Below are positions 23,830 to 35,523 of a stretch of 64,000 nucleotides of DNA, one piece after another. The stretch's first letter is position 1. Each line of letters begins with the position of its first letter. The DNA comes from Lonicera japonica (taxonomy: Eukaryota > Streptophyta > Magnoliopsida > Dipsacales > Caprifoliaceae): the NCBI GenBank assembly GCA_021464415.1, contig CM038469.1:13246501-13310500 (forward strand), in the 5' to 3' direction. Both the position numbers and the translations under genes were made by a program. A model generated the notes under the pieces. That model saw nothing but the letters and a program-made list of their open reading frames with translations, searched no databases and was not told the DNA's origin.

Positions 23830-25304
23830 TCTTTAACCATAATCTCTCTTTCTATTATGATGATTCTTAATCAAATAGTTTTGAGATAATTTACATACAT
23901 CATCTGATTTAATGTGTTTATACACATCTAGCAGTAGATGGTTGGTTAATTATGATATGCTCTGTTAGGGTTTTTTCATAAAAGTTATATCTAAATTGAA
24001 ATCCATCAATCATTATACTGGTGTGTTTGGTAAACAATTAAACGCTTGAAATTGTGTAGCCAAACTTTTGTTCCAATTCGAATTCAAAAGCTTGCAATCA
24101 AGTTGCCTAGTGTGTGTTTGAGAGCCCAATTACATGTTTTATATAATTGGGGTTGGAGAAAAAGTTTGAATTCACTGTTATATGATTCCAATTCCAAAGC
24201 TTAGTTATTTTCCAAAATGGTAATTGGACTATTAATTAGAGACATCCCTAAACAAAATAGTAGACTCGCAATTTGGGATGGAGGCATTCTTATCGAGGAA
24301 AGATTTATGATTTTGTATTTGATCATGTTATGACATTTCAACCAAATTTAGAGAAGTAATTGTTTTTCTTGGTTTGACTTGGCTGTAAAATGGTTTCAAT
24401 TTTAGGTTCACTATTTTGATTAATTAAAGAACTAAAAACTAGATAATTTGCTAATGCTGTCTATTTTAACTCTTAAAATGCTTATATAGTTTGCTCTTTG
24501 TTCCAAATAGGTCAATCTTAACCAAACCCAAGTGGGATAGGAGAGCTAATTGGGCTTATATATTGGTGCAGATTGAAAAGGAAATGTTGCATTAAGCTAC
24601 CAATTCATGTAACTTGGATGCAGAATGTTGCAAAAGTTAGCTAGCTCAGGGTTGAAGGATTAAATGGTGGAAATAAATATATCTATGCTATTACGAAAGA
24701 AGGTGCTTCGACCACTAAAGATTTAACAGCGCGAGCAATTTTGTTTGGTTTTTCCCGGTGGCTCAATTTAATAGCGCAAGCAATTTTGTTTGCCTTTTCC
24801 TGGTGGCTCATTCCGTTTACTATTTATTATTGATTTAGCACCAATCAATGTCATAGAATGTAAAAGTTTGTGAATGTAATATAGGCTAGGTGACTCGAGA
24901 CCTCTATTGGTGTTGGACCTATTGTTTTCAAAGATAAGTCAATAAAATCTTTTAAGCATCTTTTGTACTTCAACTTTAATGTTAGATGCCTGTTTGATGT
25001 TGTGGTGCTTGAAACAAAAGACAAAAGAAAATGTAAAGAATTGAAAACAAAGTTGGTATAAATGATAGAAACTTTGAAGAAAAAAAAATATCAAGAAAGT
25101 ATAGTTAACTAATCATAATTTTGGTCATTAACTGATATGATCTTCTAACCACAACATGAAAGTATCAACATCCTTCTTTCAAATGTAACAAACTTTAATA
25201 TCAATCATGCCAAAAACAATTGTTTTCTATGAACTAGATTAAAGGAGACAAAAGTATAGTTTTCCTATAGGAATAAGCCACCCTAGTTCTATTTGAAGTG
25301 AATA
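23830..25304. other. Intergenic downstream of the FAR1-related gene
   Basis: AT-rich spacer that includes the likely 3' untranslated region of the FAR1-related gene just left of 25305. No other gene or complete element is recognised. Confidence 0.5.
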
Positions 25305-28227
25305 TCATTTCAATCCACCATTTGATCTTCCAGTAGTCTTGTTCCATTGTGAACCACCATTATCATCATCATGAGTGAAAAAGTTGTTGCTTCGGCTATT
25401 GGGCAAGCACCCGCCATATTCCTATTCAAGAAAATCAATTTTTATAATAAATGTGTAGGCTAGTTATAAAAGAAATAACATTAAACAAAAAAAATCTCAC
25501 CTGAAGAAGTTGCATGTAGCTTAAACTCTGTCCCATTTCATTGTCGAAAGCATGCTGATCAAGCATATCAATCTGTTTCATTCGTCAAAAAAGTATTCGC
25601 TTAATAAAATATAACTTTAATAAAAAAGAAATAAAGAAAGAAAGAAGTAAGATCATTTGTTAAGATTTTAAAAACTACTACCTGTAATTCATTATTGCTT
25701 GAACTTTGATTATAAACAGGTCCCCTAACTTGAGCACAAGCATCTTGGGTAATGATGTTATGGACATTCATTGTTGAAGCTGAACCAACTAAAAATGCAT
25801 CACCTTGAAAGTTTAGGTTCGAATAACTTTGGGAAGCCTGTTAATGTGAGAGACATACCATTAAGAAATTATCAAAATTATATGCCTAAATTTAATATTA
25901 TATAATTACCTTTTTCTTTTCTTGCATTGATAGGTGTCTCTGCTCATCTTGTGTCCTTGCCTTTTTTTTCAAAGTCTGTTTACATAAAATTTTAGATATT
26001 AAATAAGATTTCACCAACTATATACATATAAACAATAATTGAATTTTGATGAACTTACATTTTTTTTGACGGTACGAACAATTTTGTCCAACTTAGACTC
26101 TTTTCTACTTGATAATGGGCGACCTTTCCTCCTTACTTTTAAAGGGCTGAGCAATTTAAAGCTTTGTTCCGGTACTTCACACACTTTGTTAGTACATGCT
26201 TTAACTCGATTTACATGCTCAGTAGTTATAGTTGCTTTGTATTGATGAAGCTTCTCTATCATCTCATTAACTAAAACTTGTGCGTACCCAAATATATCTT
26301 CACATTCTGAACCAATATCTGCAGCTTCACCAAAGTACGTGTATAATTTATTACACCGCACCATCCTTTTGTTGTCACCCAATTCATCATAAGAGGAACG
26401 CATAAAACTATGAGGCCGCTTGATATCTTTTCTCCAACGTGAAAGAATATACTGTGATGGGATCTCAGTTACGCATTGATCCATATAAACACATAATGCA
26501 TGTCTACATAAGATCCCAGTGAACTCAAAGTTACAACAAATGCATTGCACCTCAAACGTATCAATGTTATAACTAACTTCATACTTTATTTTCTCTCTAA
26601 TTTTACCATCATCATCTTTCACTTTCTTCAAATCCCTCACCTCAAAATTTAGGACTGAACCGCATTTATTAATAATCAAACAGCTGCAATAAATCAAATC
26701 CTTAAGCTCCCCTTGGAATTTCTTGAATATACCATTCGTGTAAATTTCTCTCAATTGCTTTTCTATATAAAGGTTTGTTACCAAAGGTAAACTTGTGTTG
26801 AAAGATTGAAAATCAGCAGTAGCTTCATTCTCAATTTTCTTTTTCAAAGCCTTCTCGTATTGGTCTACAAATTGTTTCAAAGAAGTCTTTGAATGGACAA
26901 AACCATCAAAGAAAGAATTCATACTCTCACTACGTTGTGATGCTGACATTCCTGCTAAAAAAGTACGCCTTATAAAAACTGGAGCCCAATGGCGCCGATC
27001 CTCATATAAGGAAATTAACCATTGATTGTCTTGCAGTTTAAAATCATCAACCATTTTCCTCCAACATTCTTCAAACTCGTCAATTTTCAAAGAATCATAT
27101 ACACATTTTTGCAAGCAATATTTGATCTCTTTATACTCGTTGAATCCTCCTAGCTTTTCAGGAACCTTTTTCATTATATGCCATCTACATAAGCAATGAT
27201 AAGTGTTTGGAAATACTTGTGCAATAGCTCCTTTTATAGCTTTACACTGATCAGTGATTATGGCATTTGGAGGACAACCTAACATGCAATCTAACCATGT
27301 CTCAAACAACCAAACATATGTATCCATGTATTCATTTGACAAAAGACCGCATCCAAGTAACACAGATTGTCCATGGTGATTCACTCCGACAAAAGGAGCA
27401 AATGGCATATCATACTTATTTGTTAAGTATGTTGAATCGAAACACACTACATCTGCAAACGATTCATATGCAGCTCTAGATCTTGCATCAGCCCAAAAAA
27501 CATTTTTTAAGCGCCCTTCATCGTCATGATCCAACACATAAAAGAATTGTGGATTTTTTTGGTGCATGGAAACGAAGTACTTACGAATTGCTTCTGCATC
27601 CCCTTCCCCAAGTTTTAATCTCCTAATTTTGTCAATATAATTTCGACATTCTTTTTCACCAAATGATAAGTTTTCATATCCTTCTGCTTCCACAACTAAT
27701 GAATTAAAGCTTTTACATATAGTTATACCAGCTTCATCATTTAATTCAAGTTTTCTTTTTACGTGATCATTCAAACTTTTATTACCCTTAAAGAACCGCA
27801 CTTTTGATGGACTGGTTTCATGATTATGATTAAGTTCAACAAGAGACAAAATATATTGCCCGTCAAGGCGCAACGTTGCATTGATCCTTGCTTTGCAATC
27901 AGTCTTACTTGAAGGTCTACCCTTAAAAGAATTAATTGCTGTGTTTTGTGGCTTACCTGCTTTAGCACATGCAAGAGTAAAGTACCTCAACAATCCTTCT
28001 TCAGATTTTGACCTCCTTTGCATTGTATCAAATCCTTTAACACGCGCATATTTCTTATAAAAATCACAAACTTCTTGATAGGAATTGAAAACCATTCCAA
28101 GCTTAGGTGTATTCTCATAAACTTCAACTATTGTATGACTTACGGGTTGATCATTTTCATTTGCCATGTCCTTTGTTTGTTTTGCATATGAATCACTACC
28201 GAATTCGATTTCATTATTATCTTCCAT
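25305..28227 (-). CDS. FAR1-RELATED SEQUENCE (FRS) family protein
   Basis: Five coding exons on the minus strand, all phase-0 introns with GT-AG ends: 28227-26059, 25975-25910, 25837-25682, 25572-25501 and 25421-25305, giving 859 residues. The FAR1 DNA-binding zinc finger spans about residues 58-138 (C87, C111, H134, H136). The MULE-type transposase domain spans about 259-352, with candidate acids D264 and D326, the C347-x2-H350 motif, and E434 in R-S-E-S-M-N. The SWIM zinc finger is at about 559-582 (C562, C564, C574, H576). A lysine/arginine stretch around 698-722 may be a nuclear signal. Family members are transposase-derived nuclear regulators, FHY3 and FAR1 being the light-signalling prototypes. 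Reading the first exon past 26059 would add an unlikely tail; using the donor there gives clean in-frame exons. No lesions were seen. It could also be an intact MULE transposase, but no TIRs flank it. Confidence 0.9.
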
Positions 28228-28230
28228 GCC

Positions 28231-28720
28231 CTATAAAAATAAAATAAATAGATAATTCTTTTAGTAAAAAAATTCATAAAATATATAATATCTTTACCTT
28301 TCAAAACAACTATATATATTACTGTGTATTGCACTTAGCCTTGTTTGTACACTTATAAAGCAGTTAAGAAATATATTATTATTATTTTAAAAAATTATTT
28401 TCATACTAATTTACACGCATGATTTCTTGTAAAAAAATTCATGAAAGTCCAAGGCACTTTTAAAGTTAAACTATATGAAAACCCTTGTGTTCTTTAACCT
28501 GATGTATATTGCAAGGATGTGTTAATATATAATATAAGCATCCACTAAAGTTAGGAAATAATTGACAACTTAAAACAAAACAAAAAAAAAGATTGAAGAA
28601 AGAGAGCCAAAATTACCGTTCACATCCAAAAAGAGCCGGCAAGGGAAAAAGAAGATTGGACGGAGAGCTTGGGGGGAATTTGCAAGAGAAGTGGGCAACA
28701 ATTGTATTCCTTGTTTCTTA
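28231..28720 (-). promoter_or_regulatory. 5' leader intron and leader exon of the FRS gene
   Basis: Just upstream of the ATG the minus strand reads TTTTTATAG then GGC-ATG, a good splice acceptor. At 28617/28616 it reads GTGAACG then GTAATT, a plausible donor preceded by a CT-rich stretch. This suggests an untranslated exon at about 28617-28720 and a 386-bp leader intron (28231-28616). Inferred from splice signals only. Confidence 0.45.
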
Positions 28721-28944
28721 TTCAAGTAGGACTTTTCACATACCTTTTTTACACTTAAAATTATTTAAATTAGAAAACAACAACAATATCCACATCAGCA
28801 ATCCAACTCAGCCGGTAAGTTAATGTGGTAAACTTTGTAGGTGGGTAAAGCATTTCTCCAAAAGAAAATGCGCTGCACTTTTCTCTTTGCACATTATGCG
28901 CCACCCACCAAGTGCATGGGAACTGGTTGGAGATTCAATTTTTA

Positions 28945-30250
28945 TTAAATATAGTGAAACTTGGTACTTTCGAAAAATCAAATTCGAAGTTCAACTGCCA
29001 ACCACTTCTTATACCACCTTGTATCATCTTCAGCGTACCACTTTCTGACTTTTACTTGAAAGTTGTATTCTTTTTCCAGTTCAAAAATTCATCTTTCTTC
29101 GTATATTTTATTTTAATCTTTTATTAATATATTTTTTAAACAAGACGATGCACACAGATAGTATGAGTGTTTTCAGTTTTAGTCGGGGTAAGAATTTAAG
29201 AACCCATAACAAACTTGAAAATTCGGTTTTGGTTTTTAAAATTTGTCAACCCAAACTTGGACCAAATTTTTCGGTTCGGTTTTATTCAATTTTATTCGGT
29301 TTTTTACTTTTCTTAAAATTAAATAAAATAAATTATATACAAGGCAACACATGAACAAGTTTGAACGATAACTAGGGCCCCGACATTAGCAAGATATTGT
29401 CGGCTTTTCAACTACAACTGGGTAGTCTTTTCCCACAGTTTTATCTTGGTAGGTGCTATCATAGCAACCCCAAAAGGCATGTAACTAGTGGGAATCCTTG
29501 GGTGTACATATAAAGCACTTCAAGTTTTTTCCACTTTTTGATGTGGGAGATTACAATACTAATTTGTGTATATTATTAATTATGATGTATAGCATTACAT
29601 TATTTTCAAGGTTCTTTGAGTCATTAAATTATATTGCTAGAATGTAAAGATTAAAAATATGTGTACATAAACTTTGTTATAGAGATTCATTTGTTTTATT
29701 GTCACCATATTTAGTTTAGATAAAATTTATTTTAGAGATTTATTTTGTGTTCTAATTGGAGATTACAAATTTTATAGATATAAAATATTGAATAGTGAAG
29801 TAATATTATTTTTTAACCGTATATGTAATGATTCGGTTCATATCGGTTCAGTTCAGTTTTACACTTGTACACCCCAAATCCGAACCAAATTAATTCAGTT
29901 TCGGTTTAGTTTTGGTTTTTCTTCGGTTTAGTATTTTACAGTTCAGTTCGAGTTGGTTTGATTCAAGCGTTCAATTTTTGGGGTTACCTTAACACCTTTA
30001 ACAGATAGACCTACAGTTCAATTTGAGGGGATGCCGAATGGGGTGGTGGTATCGAATTGGAGACCTCTCTCCTAACAAAGGCGGTCTTTTGCCATTTGAG
30101 CTACAAGCCAGTTCTATAATCATCATACTATACTAACATGATGCGGCCCAATTGGTATCAAAGTCAATTGACTCCTTTTTCTGGTTTAAGTTGCAAGAAT
30201 TTTATACATCAACTAACTATAACATTACATATAGAAGAATCACAAATAGA
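28945..30250. repeat. Spacer shared with the second block
   Basis: This segment matches 41890-42872, then 54185-54233, then 57569-57720, meaning the second block's copy is split by two later LTR-type insertions. It contains CGGTTTCGGTTTTGG-rich DNA. No gene is recognised. Confidence 0.75.
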
Positions 30251-30723
30251 TCAAAAAAAAAAAAGAGTAAACTACTCTAATGGCCTTTAAACTATTGATA
30301 TTGTCCCACTTTAGCCTTTAAACAAAATTTTGCCTCATTTAAATACTTAAACTATTGACTGAGTTTCAAATTGGCCCTTCCGTCCAATTGAGTTGTTAAC
30401 TTGGATGGAATCGATGACAAAATTGTTATTTCAATTAGATATTTTTTAAAAACTAATTTTGATTTGATTTAAAAAATATTATGAAAGAAATAAAAAAAAA
30501 AGAAAAAGAAAGGAAAAGGTACATAGAGAGAACCACCACCACCTCCCACCTCCACCATCACCATGTCCAACCTTCTTCATCCCTTCATTATTACCAAGTT
30601 CCCACCCCCCAATCGTATCAGTCTTCCCCCAAACTTCGAAACCGGTGAAAACCAGGTCGATTTCACCGGCGAAAGTGGCGGCTAATTGACCAGAGAAAAT
30701 GGTGAAAACCTATTAATGTAGAA

Positions 30724-31122
30724 GTGGGCGAAGTATTGACAGTGGCAATAGACACAATAATGGTTACAATTACACAAGCTCGAAACATCACCATCCTTTG
30801 TGGCTTCGTCACCATCCTCGTTCTTTGTGTCACCATCGGCCTTGGCAACTCATCTCCTCCAAATCTGAATCATAGAACCTCCACCTCGTTCTTCATTGGT
30901 TCTCCCCCAAACCCTTGTGATAATTCTATTGAGGATCATTATTTGTTGAAAGCCATCATCAAGAACAAGATTGATTATTGTAGGTTACATGGGATTGAGA
31001 TTGACAATTATAACATGGTTATTCATGGCTGCCTGGATTTGTTATTTAATCATAAATCTTGGGACTGCTTTAAACACCGGGAGGTTTTCGTTCTGACGGG
31101 GAGGAGGTGGTGGTGGTGGTGA
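30724..31122 (+). pseudogene. Captured xyloglucan xylosyltransferase (GT34) piece
   Basis: An open frame of 132 residues resembles two separated parts of plant xyloglucan 6-xylosyltransferases or galactomannan galactosyltransferases (GT34). The first part (I-T-I-L-C-G-F-V-T-I-L-V-L) matches the N-terminal membrane anchor of that family. The second, around S-P-P-N-P-C-D-N and D-H-Y-L-L-K-A and continuing through Y-C-R-L-H-G-I-E-I, matches the start of the catalytic domain. The parent's stem region between them is missing and the catalytic D-x-D part is absent. The product, if made, would be an anchor fused to a catalytic fragment. It ends in a G-rich run encoding W repeats. Family assignment rests on recognised motifs. 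Confidence 0.75.
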
Positions 31123-31204
31123 TGGTGGAGGTGGGTTTCTCTTTCTCTTTCTCTTTCTTTTCCTTGGCTTTTAATTTTTAATTTTTCCTTCATAATGTTT
31201 TGCT

Positions 31205-31634
31205 GACCTCAATGTTATGCATCATTAGTGAACCAATTGCTGCTGTACTTGCTTATGGTTTCTAAAAAAATGATAAAGATTACGGTGAGAAGAACGTGCT
31301 TGTTTTTGATTTGGGTGCTGGTACTTTTAATGTCGATCTCTTCACAATAGAACAAGCATTTTTTGATGTGAAGGCCTCAATTAGCAAAACTCATCTTGGA
31401 GGATAGGATTTTGTTAATAGAGTGGTGAACTATTTTGTTGAGGAATTTGAAAGGAAGTACAAGAAAAATATAAATGGAGATGTGAGAGCTCTTACGAGGT
31501 TGTGGAATTCATGCAAAAGGGCTAAGAAGACTCTTTCAACAACTTCCCAAGCAGTTATAGAAATCGATTCCTTTTTCGAGGGAATTGATTTCCATTTCAC
31601 ACTCTCTCAAGAAAAGTTTGAGCAGGTGGGTTGA
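31205..31634 (+). pseudogene. Captured HSP70 nucleotide-binding domain fragment
   Basis: Reading on the plus strand gives recognisable HSP70 ATPase-domain motifs in order: an E-P-I-A-A-V-L-A-Y-G segment, then [10 protein letters not shown], then T-H-L-G-G-stop-D-F, then R-A-K-K-T-L-S and I-E-I-D-S-F-F-E-G-I-D. Two in-frame stops (after Y-G-F and after H-L-G-G) and absence of the rest of the protein show it is a fragment. It covers roughly one quarter of an HSP70, from the middle of the nucleotide-binding domain. It was carried by the Pack-MULE and is not functional as a chaperone. Confidence 0.85.
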
Positions 31635-31823
31635 ATAATGAATGAAGAAGGTGGGGTTTATTTTGATATTACCGTTTTGCTGACCGGAGGGAAAATAAAT
31701 TCCATCCAAATTAACAGCTCAATTGGACGGAAAGGAAAATTTGAAACTCGGTCAATAGTTTAAATATTTAAAGGTCAAAGTGGGACAATATCAATAGTTT
31801 AAAGACCATTAGAGTAGTTTACT

Positions 31824-32400
31824 AAATAAATAAATAAATAAACTCAATAATGAAACAACTCTCTATACACTATAACCAATAAAAAATATAAACATCACTG
31901 TAGCTTAGCCAAGGCACCTTAAAGCTACATCTACACATGCGGACTCTGCAGTCCGCCATCCAAGTAACATTCTTCATTTTCATCCGCTTATATAACCCAT
32001 TTTCTAGCAAGAAAAATTACATAATGTTCCAAGAAAACTAGTAACAATCTTGAACTATAATTATAATGATTATTTTTTATCAATCCTTGTTTTTTGGATT
32101 GCAATTCTCCGCACCAAAACTTTCTTATCAGTTCTATTTCAACTTTCATACAGAGGAGAAGGAAAACGACGCAGTAAAAACTAAAAAGCCCCATCACTTA
32201 TGCTGTTATGGCATTAAGAGTGCTTCGCCTTGCCCAATTGATTTTGCCAAAAGAATAAATAATATCTTCAAGGTTGTAAATGGGAAGGAAAAGAAACTGG
32301 GTTAATTTTCGCCTTGTGATGATTTTCAAGAAGATCAGTATTTTTGTCGACTTCTATAAAGTCTGAGAGTTAGTTTTAGTTATTCACAACACGTTAGGGA
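31824..32400. other. 3' flank shared by both sulfotransferase copies
   Basis: It matches 57722-58319 closely and probably contains the 3' untranslated region of the ancestral gene. Nothing else is recognised. Confidence 0.7.
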
Positions 32401-33528
32401 TCACCGAAGATCATTTGCATGGAGAAACTTCTCGTAATCCGTTCCCTTAAACGTCTTTTTGACATTGTTCCAGTTCTTAATGTGATCTCCCAGTGTTCCT
32501 TTGTGTATCTTCACCTGCCGGCTTGTTAACTCCATAAATGGCAACCCTAGAAATTTTTGAACATTTTCCAATTTCTGCAAAACAACAGATAGACTAGTAA
32601 AACTCATTTGATAATAACTTTGAATTTGTGAATACATTTTGGACGAGTTTGTGTAGTAAATTTACACGGAAAACAATCAAATTACTTGGGGTTGTTTAAC
32701 ATGTGAAAAGTGTTCATGTAAAACAGAAACTTATGGGTAGGTGGTTCCTGATTTTCGTGGAAAAGTGAAGAACTAGGCTAGCTGTAGATAGATGTCGATT
32801 TCTTGGAAATTTACGCAATCAAACATCAGTAAATATGGAACATTTGGATTTTGGGCATTTGCCATGAAAAGCAAGGTCAATCAGATGCACCCTGAATGAT
32901 GACCATTTTAAAATTTGGTACTTACGTGAATATTGCCATAATCCATACAGTGCAGTTCTTGACAATATCCTCATAGTAGAGAACTATATGTCGGGTGCTA
33001 TTGAGTACTCCAATGCCTTCTTGGTAGCCAACTCCATCTGTTGCCAATCTGTGACCAATATAATGTAGTCAAATTTGATCCTTTCATGTATTCGGAAAGC
33101 ATTTTAGCCAGCAAAGTAAAAAAAACGATTGAGGTCATGCAGATACTTGGCCAAAAAGGAGGGGGGAAAGAAGGAGAGGGAGAGAGAGAACCTTATCAGG
33201 TGAGTGTGTATGGGACTTGTGGATCCCATTCAATATCTTGGCGTGTGCATCATGGGAATTTGCTCGCATTGAAACCATTCGGTGCAGCAAATTTCTTTGA
33301 AAGAGAAATATTGCAGAACCCCCCTGTTAATGAAGTACTCTACTACTCCCTTATAATTCCCCAACACTCCCTGCATTAAATATGACATAGTACGTTAACT
33401 ATGTACTGCTGCTTCTTACGAGGAACAATCTTTATTGATAGTTAGCTGAAACAAAAATTTTAGATCAATCTACCATATTCGTGTGTTCGTTTATGGTTTG
33501 ACCAAATTGTAAGTTTTATACACACGAA

Positions 33529-33554
33529 CAGTGGTGGATCCAAGATTTGGAATA

Positions 33555-33599
<45 letters not shown>

Positions 33600-34110
33600 A
33601 TGACAAGAAGTTTCAAAAAAATATATTTTAATTAAGAAGTTCTTTACATATATTTTTGTAGTACAAAAGGCATGCGTTTTGCATGAATCTACAGTAAGTA
33701 AAAAAGTAACTAAACAATTTTGATTTAACTACTAAACTTAGGCCTCATCAGTTGTGCTCAAGGATTCTTCATCCCACAAAAGTCATCTATGATTGTATCA
33801 ATGTCGAAGCACCGAGAAATTTCTTTCTCAATATATGTGATCAAGTAATTTGCAAGATAATCATTTTTCATAGCCACTTAAATTTATTATATATTTATAA
33901 TATAAGTAATAATGGGTATAACTATTAACACTCCATAAAAAAATTTAACACTCTAAAATAATTTTTAGAGATAAAAAAATTTATAACAAAATAAAAAATG
34001 CATAATTTTATTTAAAGAGTGACAACAACTATATTTATATAAAAAAATATACTAATACTAATGGAGGTTTGAAATATCTTGGGGGGACCCGGGGCTTTTG
34101 TCCGCCGCTG
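33529..34110. mobile_element. Non-autonomous hAT element with 42-G tract
   Basis: A 582-bp insertion begins CAGTGGTGGATCC and ends TCCGCCGCTG, flanked by a perfect 8-bp duplication CACACGAA (33521-33528 and 34111-34118). The intact gene copy near 59413 has the empty site. The ends match the element at 16914-17627. A run of 42 G lies at 33556-33597. Confidence 0.92.
33556..33597 (+). repeat. Poly-G tract, 42 bases
   Basis: An uninterrupted run of G near the left end of the hAT element. Its exact length is likely to be unreliable in any assembly. Confidence 0.95.
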
Positions 34111-34118
34111 CACACGAA

Positions 34119-34928
34119 CCAAGTACTCCATACACTTGAAAGGGTAAACTTATAGTTTTCCTCTTCTTTTTCTTCCAAATTTTCTCAACATTCTAAAAAT
34201 CGCTAAGCGTTCATTAGGCAGTGATGTGGGAATAGTGGCTTGTGGATTAACTGGGGACTAGTTGGGGGTTAATCGGACAAATGATTTTAATATTTAGCTT
34301 TACTTTTATTTTTGACTTTGAGAGCTTCTTAAACAAATATTCCCGTCATTCAAACATGAAAAGGAGTAGTTTTGAAAACAAAGAGGAGGGAAAGAATCCA
34401 TTGTTCTTGCCAAATCGCCATCCAACAAGACTAAGCGGCCACCAAGCTAGGCTAAGAGGCAGACCATCGCCTAGCACCTTGGCAGGGAATAATCGGCCCT
34501 AGGCAGGGATTTTTAAGACACTGAATTTTATTTTTATTTTTTAATTTTATTAATACAGCTTGTACTTTTTAACTTCATCTTCCATACTGTCCAGGCAATC
34601 AAACTTCCCTCCCAACAACTTCATCTTTACTACACATCTCTTATAAGAATAGTTGAAGAAAATGAAGAAAAGTGGAAAGCAAAACAACCATACCTGGCCT
34701 TCTATCTTTCCAATCCAATAATTTCTTCTCACATCCAAGTATTGTCTACAACCTCGGTGGATAAAATAATTAGTATTGCGTTGTCTTATGTTTTCAATGA
34801 ACAATGAAAATATCGCGAACATTAGGTGAGGTAAATTTATTAAGTTTTTAAGGTATATTTTTTGTCTTAATATTTGAGTATGTATATGGTGGATTGATCC
34901 AAAACTTTCCACTAACTAACTGCATCTA
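34119..34928. other. Intron DNA of sulfotransferase copy A
   Basis: It matches the large intron of the intact copy (59421-60294). No gene is recognised. Confidence 0.6.
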
Positions 34929-35523
34929 CTAGAAGAAATATTTACATCCCTGATTAAGCATCCGCTTGAAACCAACAGCAGCAGTGCACTCATTCTTCAA
35001 AGCACAGGTAAAAAAGTCTAAATTGTAAACTCTTTCCAGAGTTCTCACAATTAATGTAATATTGTTTTTCCTATCTTTTTTACCGAATATTTCACCATTG
35101 GAACTAACATTGATGTGACTGTATAACAGTGTCTCAAACCATCTACTTCCGGATCTCTGCATCAACAGAATGGCAAACAATCGTACAGGATTACAGGCAC
35201 ATTCAGCCCTGGCAAATTGCACCAAAGAAGCTTTGAGCATATTGGGATAATAATCAAGAAATTGAAAAAAAACAAAAAGGCAGGTTTCTCTAAATTTACC
35301 TGCTAAAAGTTGTGGGTTTTAGGTAGTGCAAGTTGGGGATTTGGGATCAGTTGATGCCGTAATTTTGGCAAGGCGTCTCAATGACTTCAAAGCTTAGGGA
35401 TTTAGCGTTGATTTGCTGTAGACAGATTAAGCAGATATAAATGCGGCTGACCATTGCAAATACCAAGACTATCATCCTAAACAATATGGGAGATTTTTTA
35501 GGTGGTTTTATGATGAAAGCATC

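Larger units (their letters stand above)
30266..31823 (+). mobile_element. Pack-MULE-like element with two captured genes
   Basis: A 1558-bp insertion begins AGTAAACTACTCTAATGG and ends with its inverse. The terminal inverted repeats are about 150 bp long and clearly similar across their length. Block 2 near 57725 has the empty site. The flanks are A-rich, so the 9-bp duplication cannot be fixed. Between the TIRs lie fragments of a GT34 xylosyltransferase gene and an HSP70 gene and no transposase. This is the arrangement called a Pack-MULE. Confidence 0.85.
32401..35523 (-). pseudogene. Sulfotransferase-like gene, decayed copy A
   Basis: Five of the six exons of the gene at 58320-61996 are present here (exon 6 at 32574-32401, exon 2 at 35523-35300). 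Visible lesions: exon 1 is missing, because the duplication junction lies near 36160; exon 2 has an in-frame TGA at 35347-35349. The exon 3 donor is GG instead of GT (34949/34948), and its nucleotide-binding motif has S-G-S-R-W in place of S-G-S-G-W. Exon 4 has a one-base deletion near 33322. Exon 5 has lost its AG acceptor (CAG to CTG near 33102) and carries several indels. Exon 6 and its stop remain intact. A hAT element (33529-34110) sits in the intron between exons 3 and 4. It cannot encode the full protein. Confidence 0.92.

Noticed and set aside
26011..26058. C-terminal tail of the FAR1 protein reading through exon 1
   Set aside because: A GTAAGT donor at 26058 and four following in-phase exons give a better end; the readthrough tail has no family similarity.
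33041..33379. Plus-strand open frame over sulfotransferase copy A
   Set aside because: It is the reverse of exons 4 and 5 of the pseudogene.
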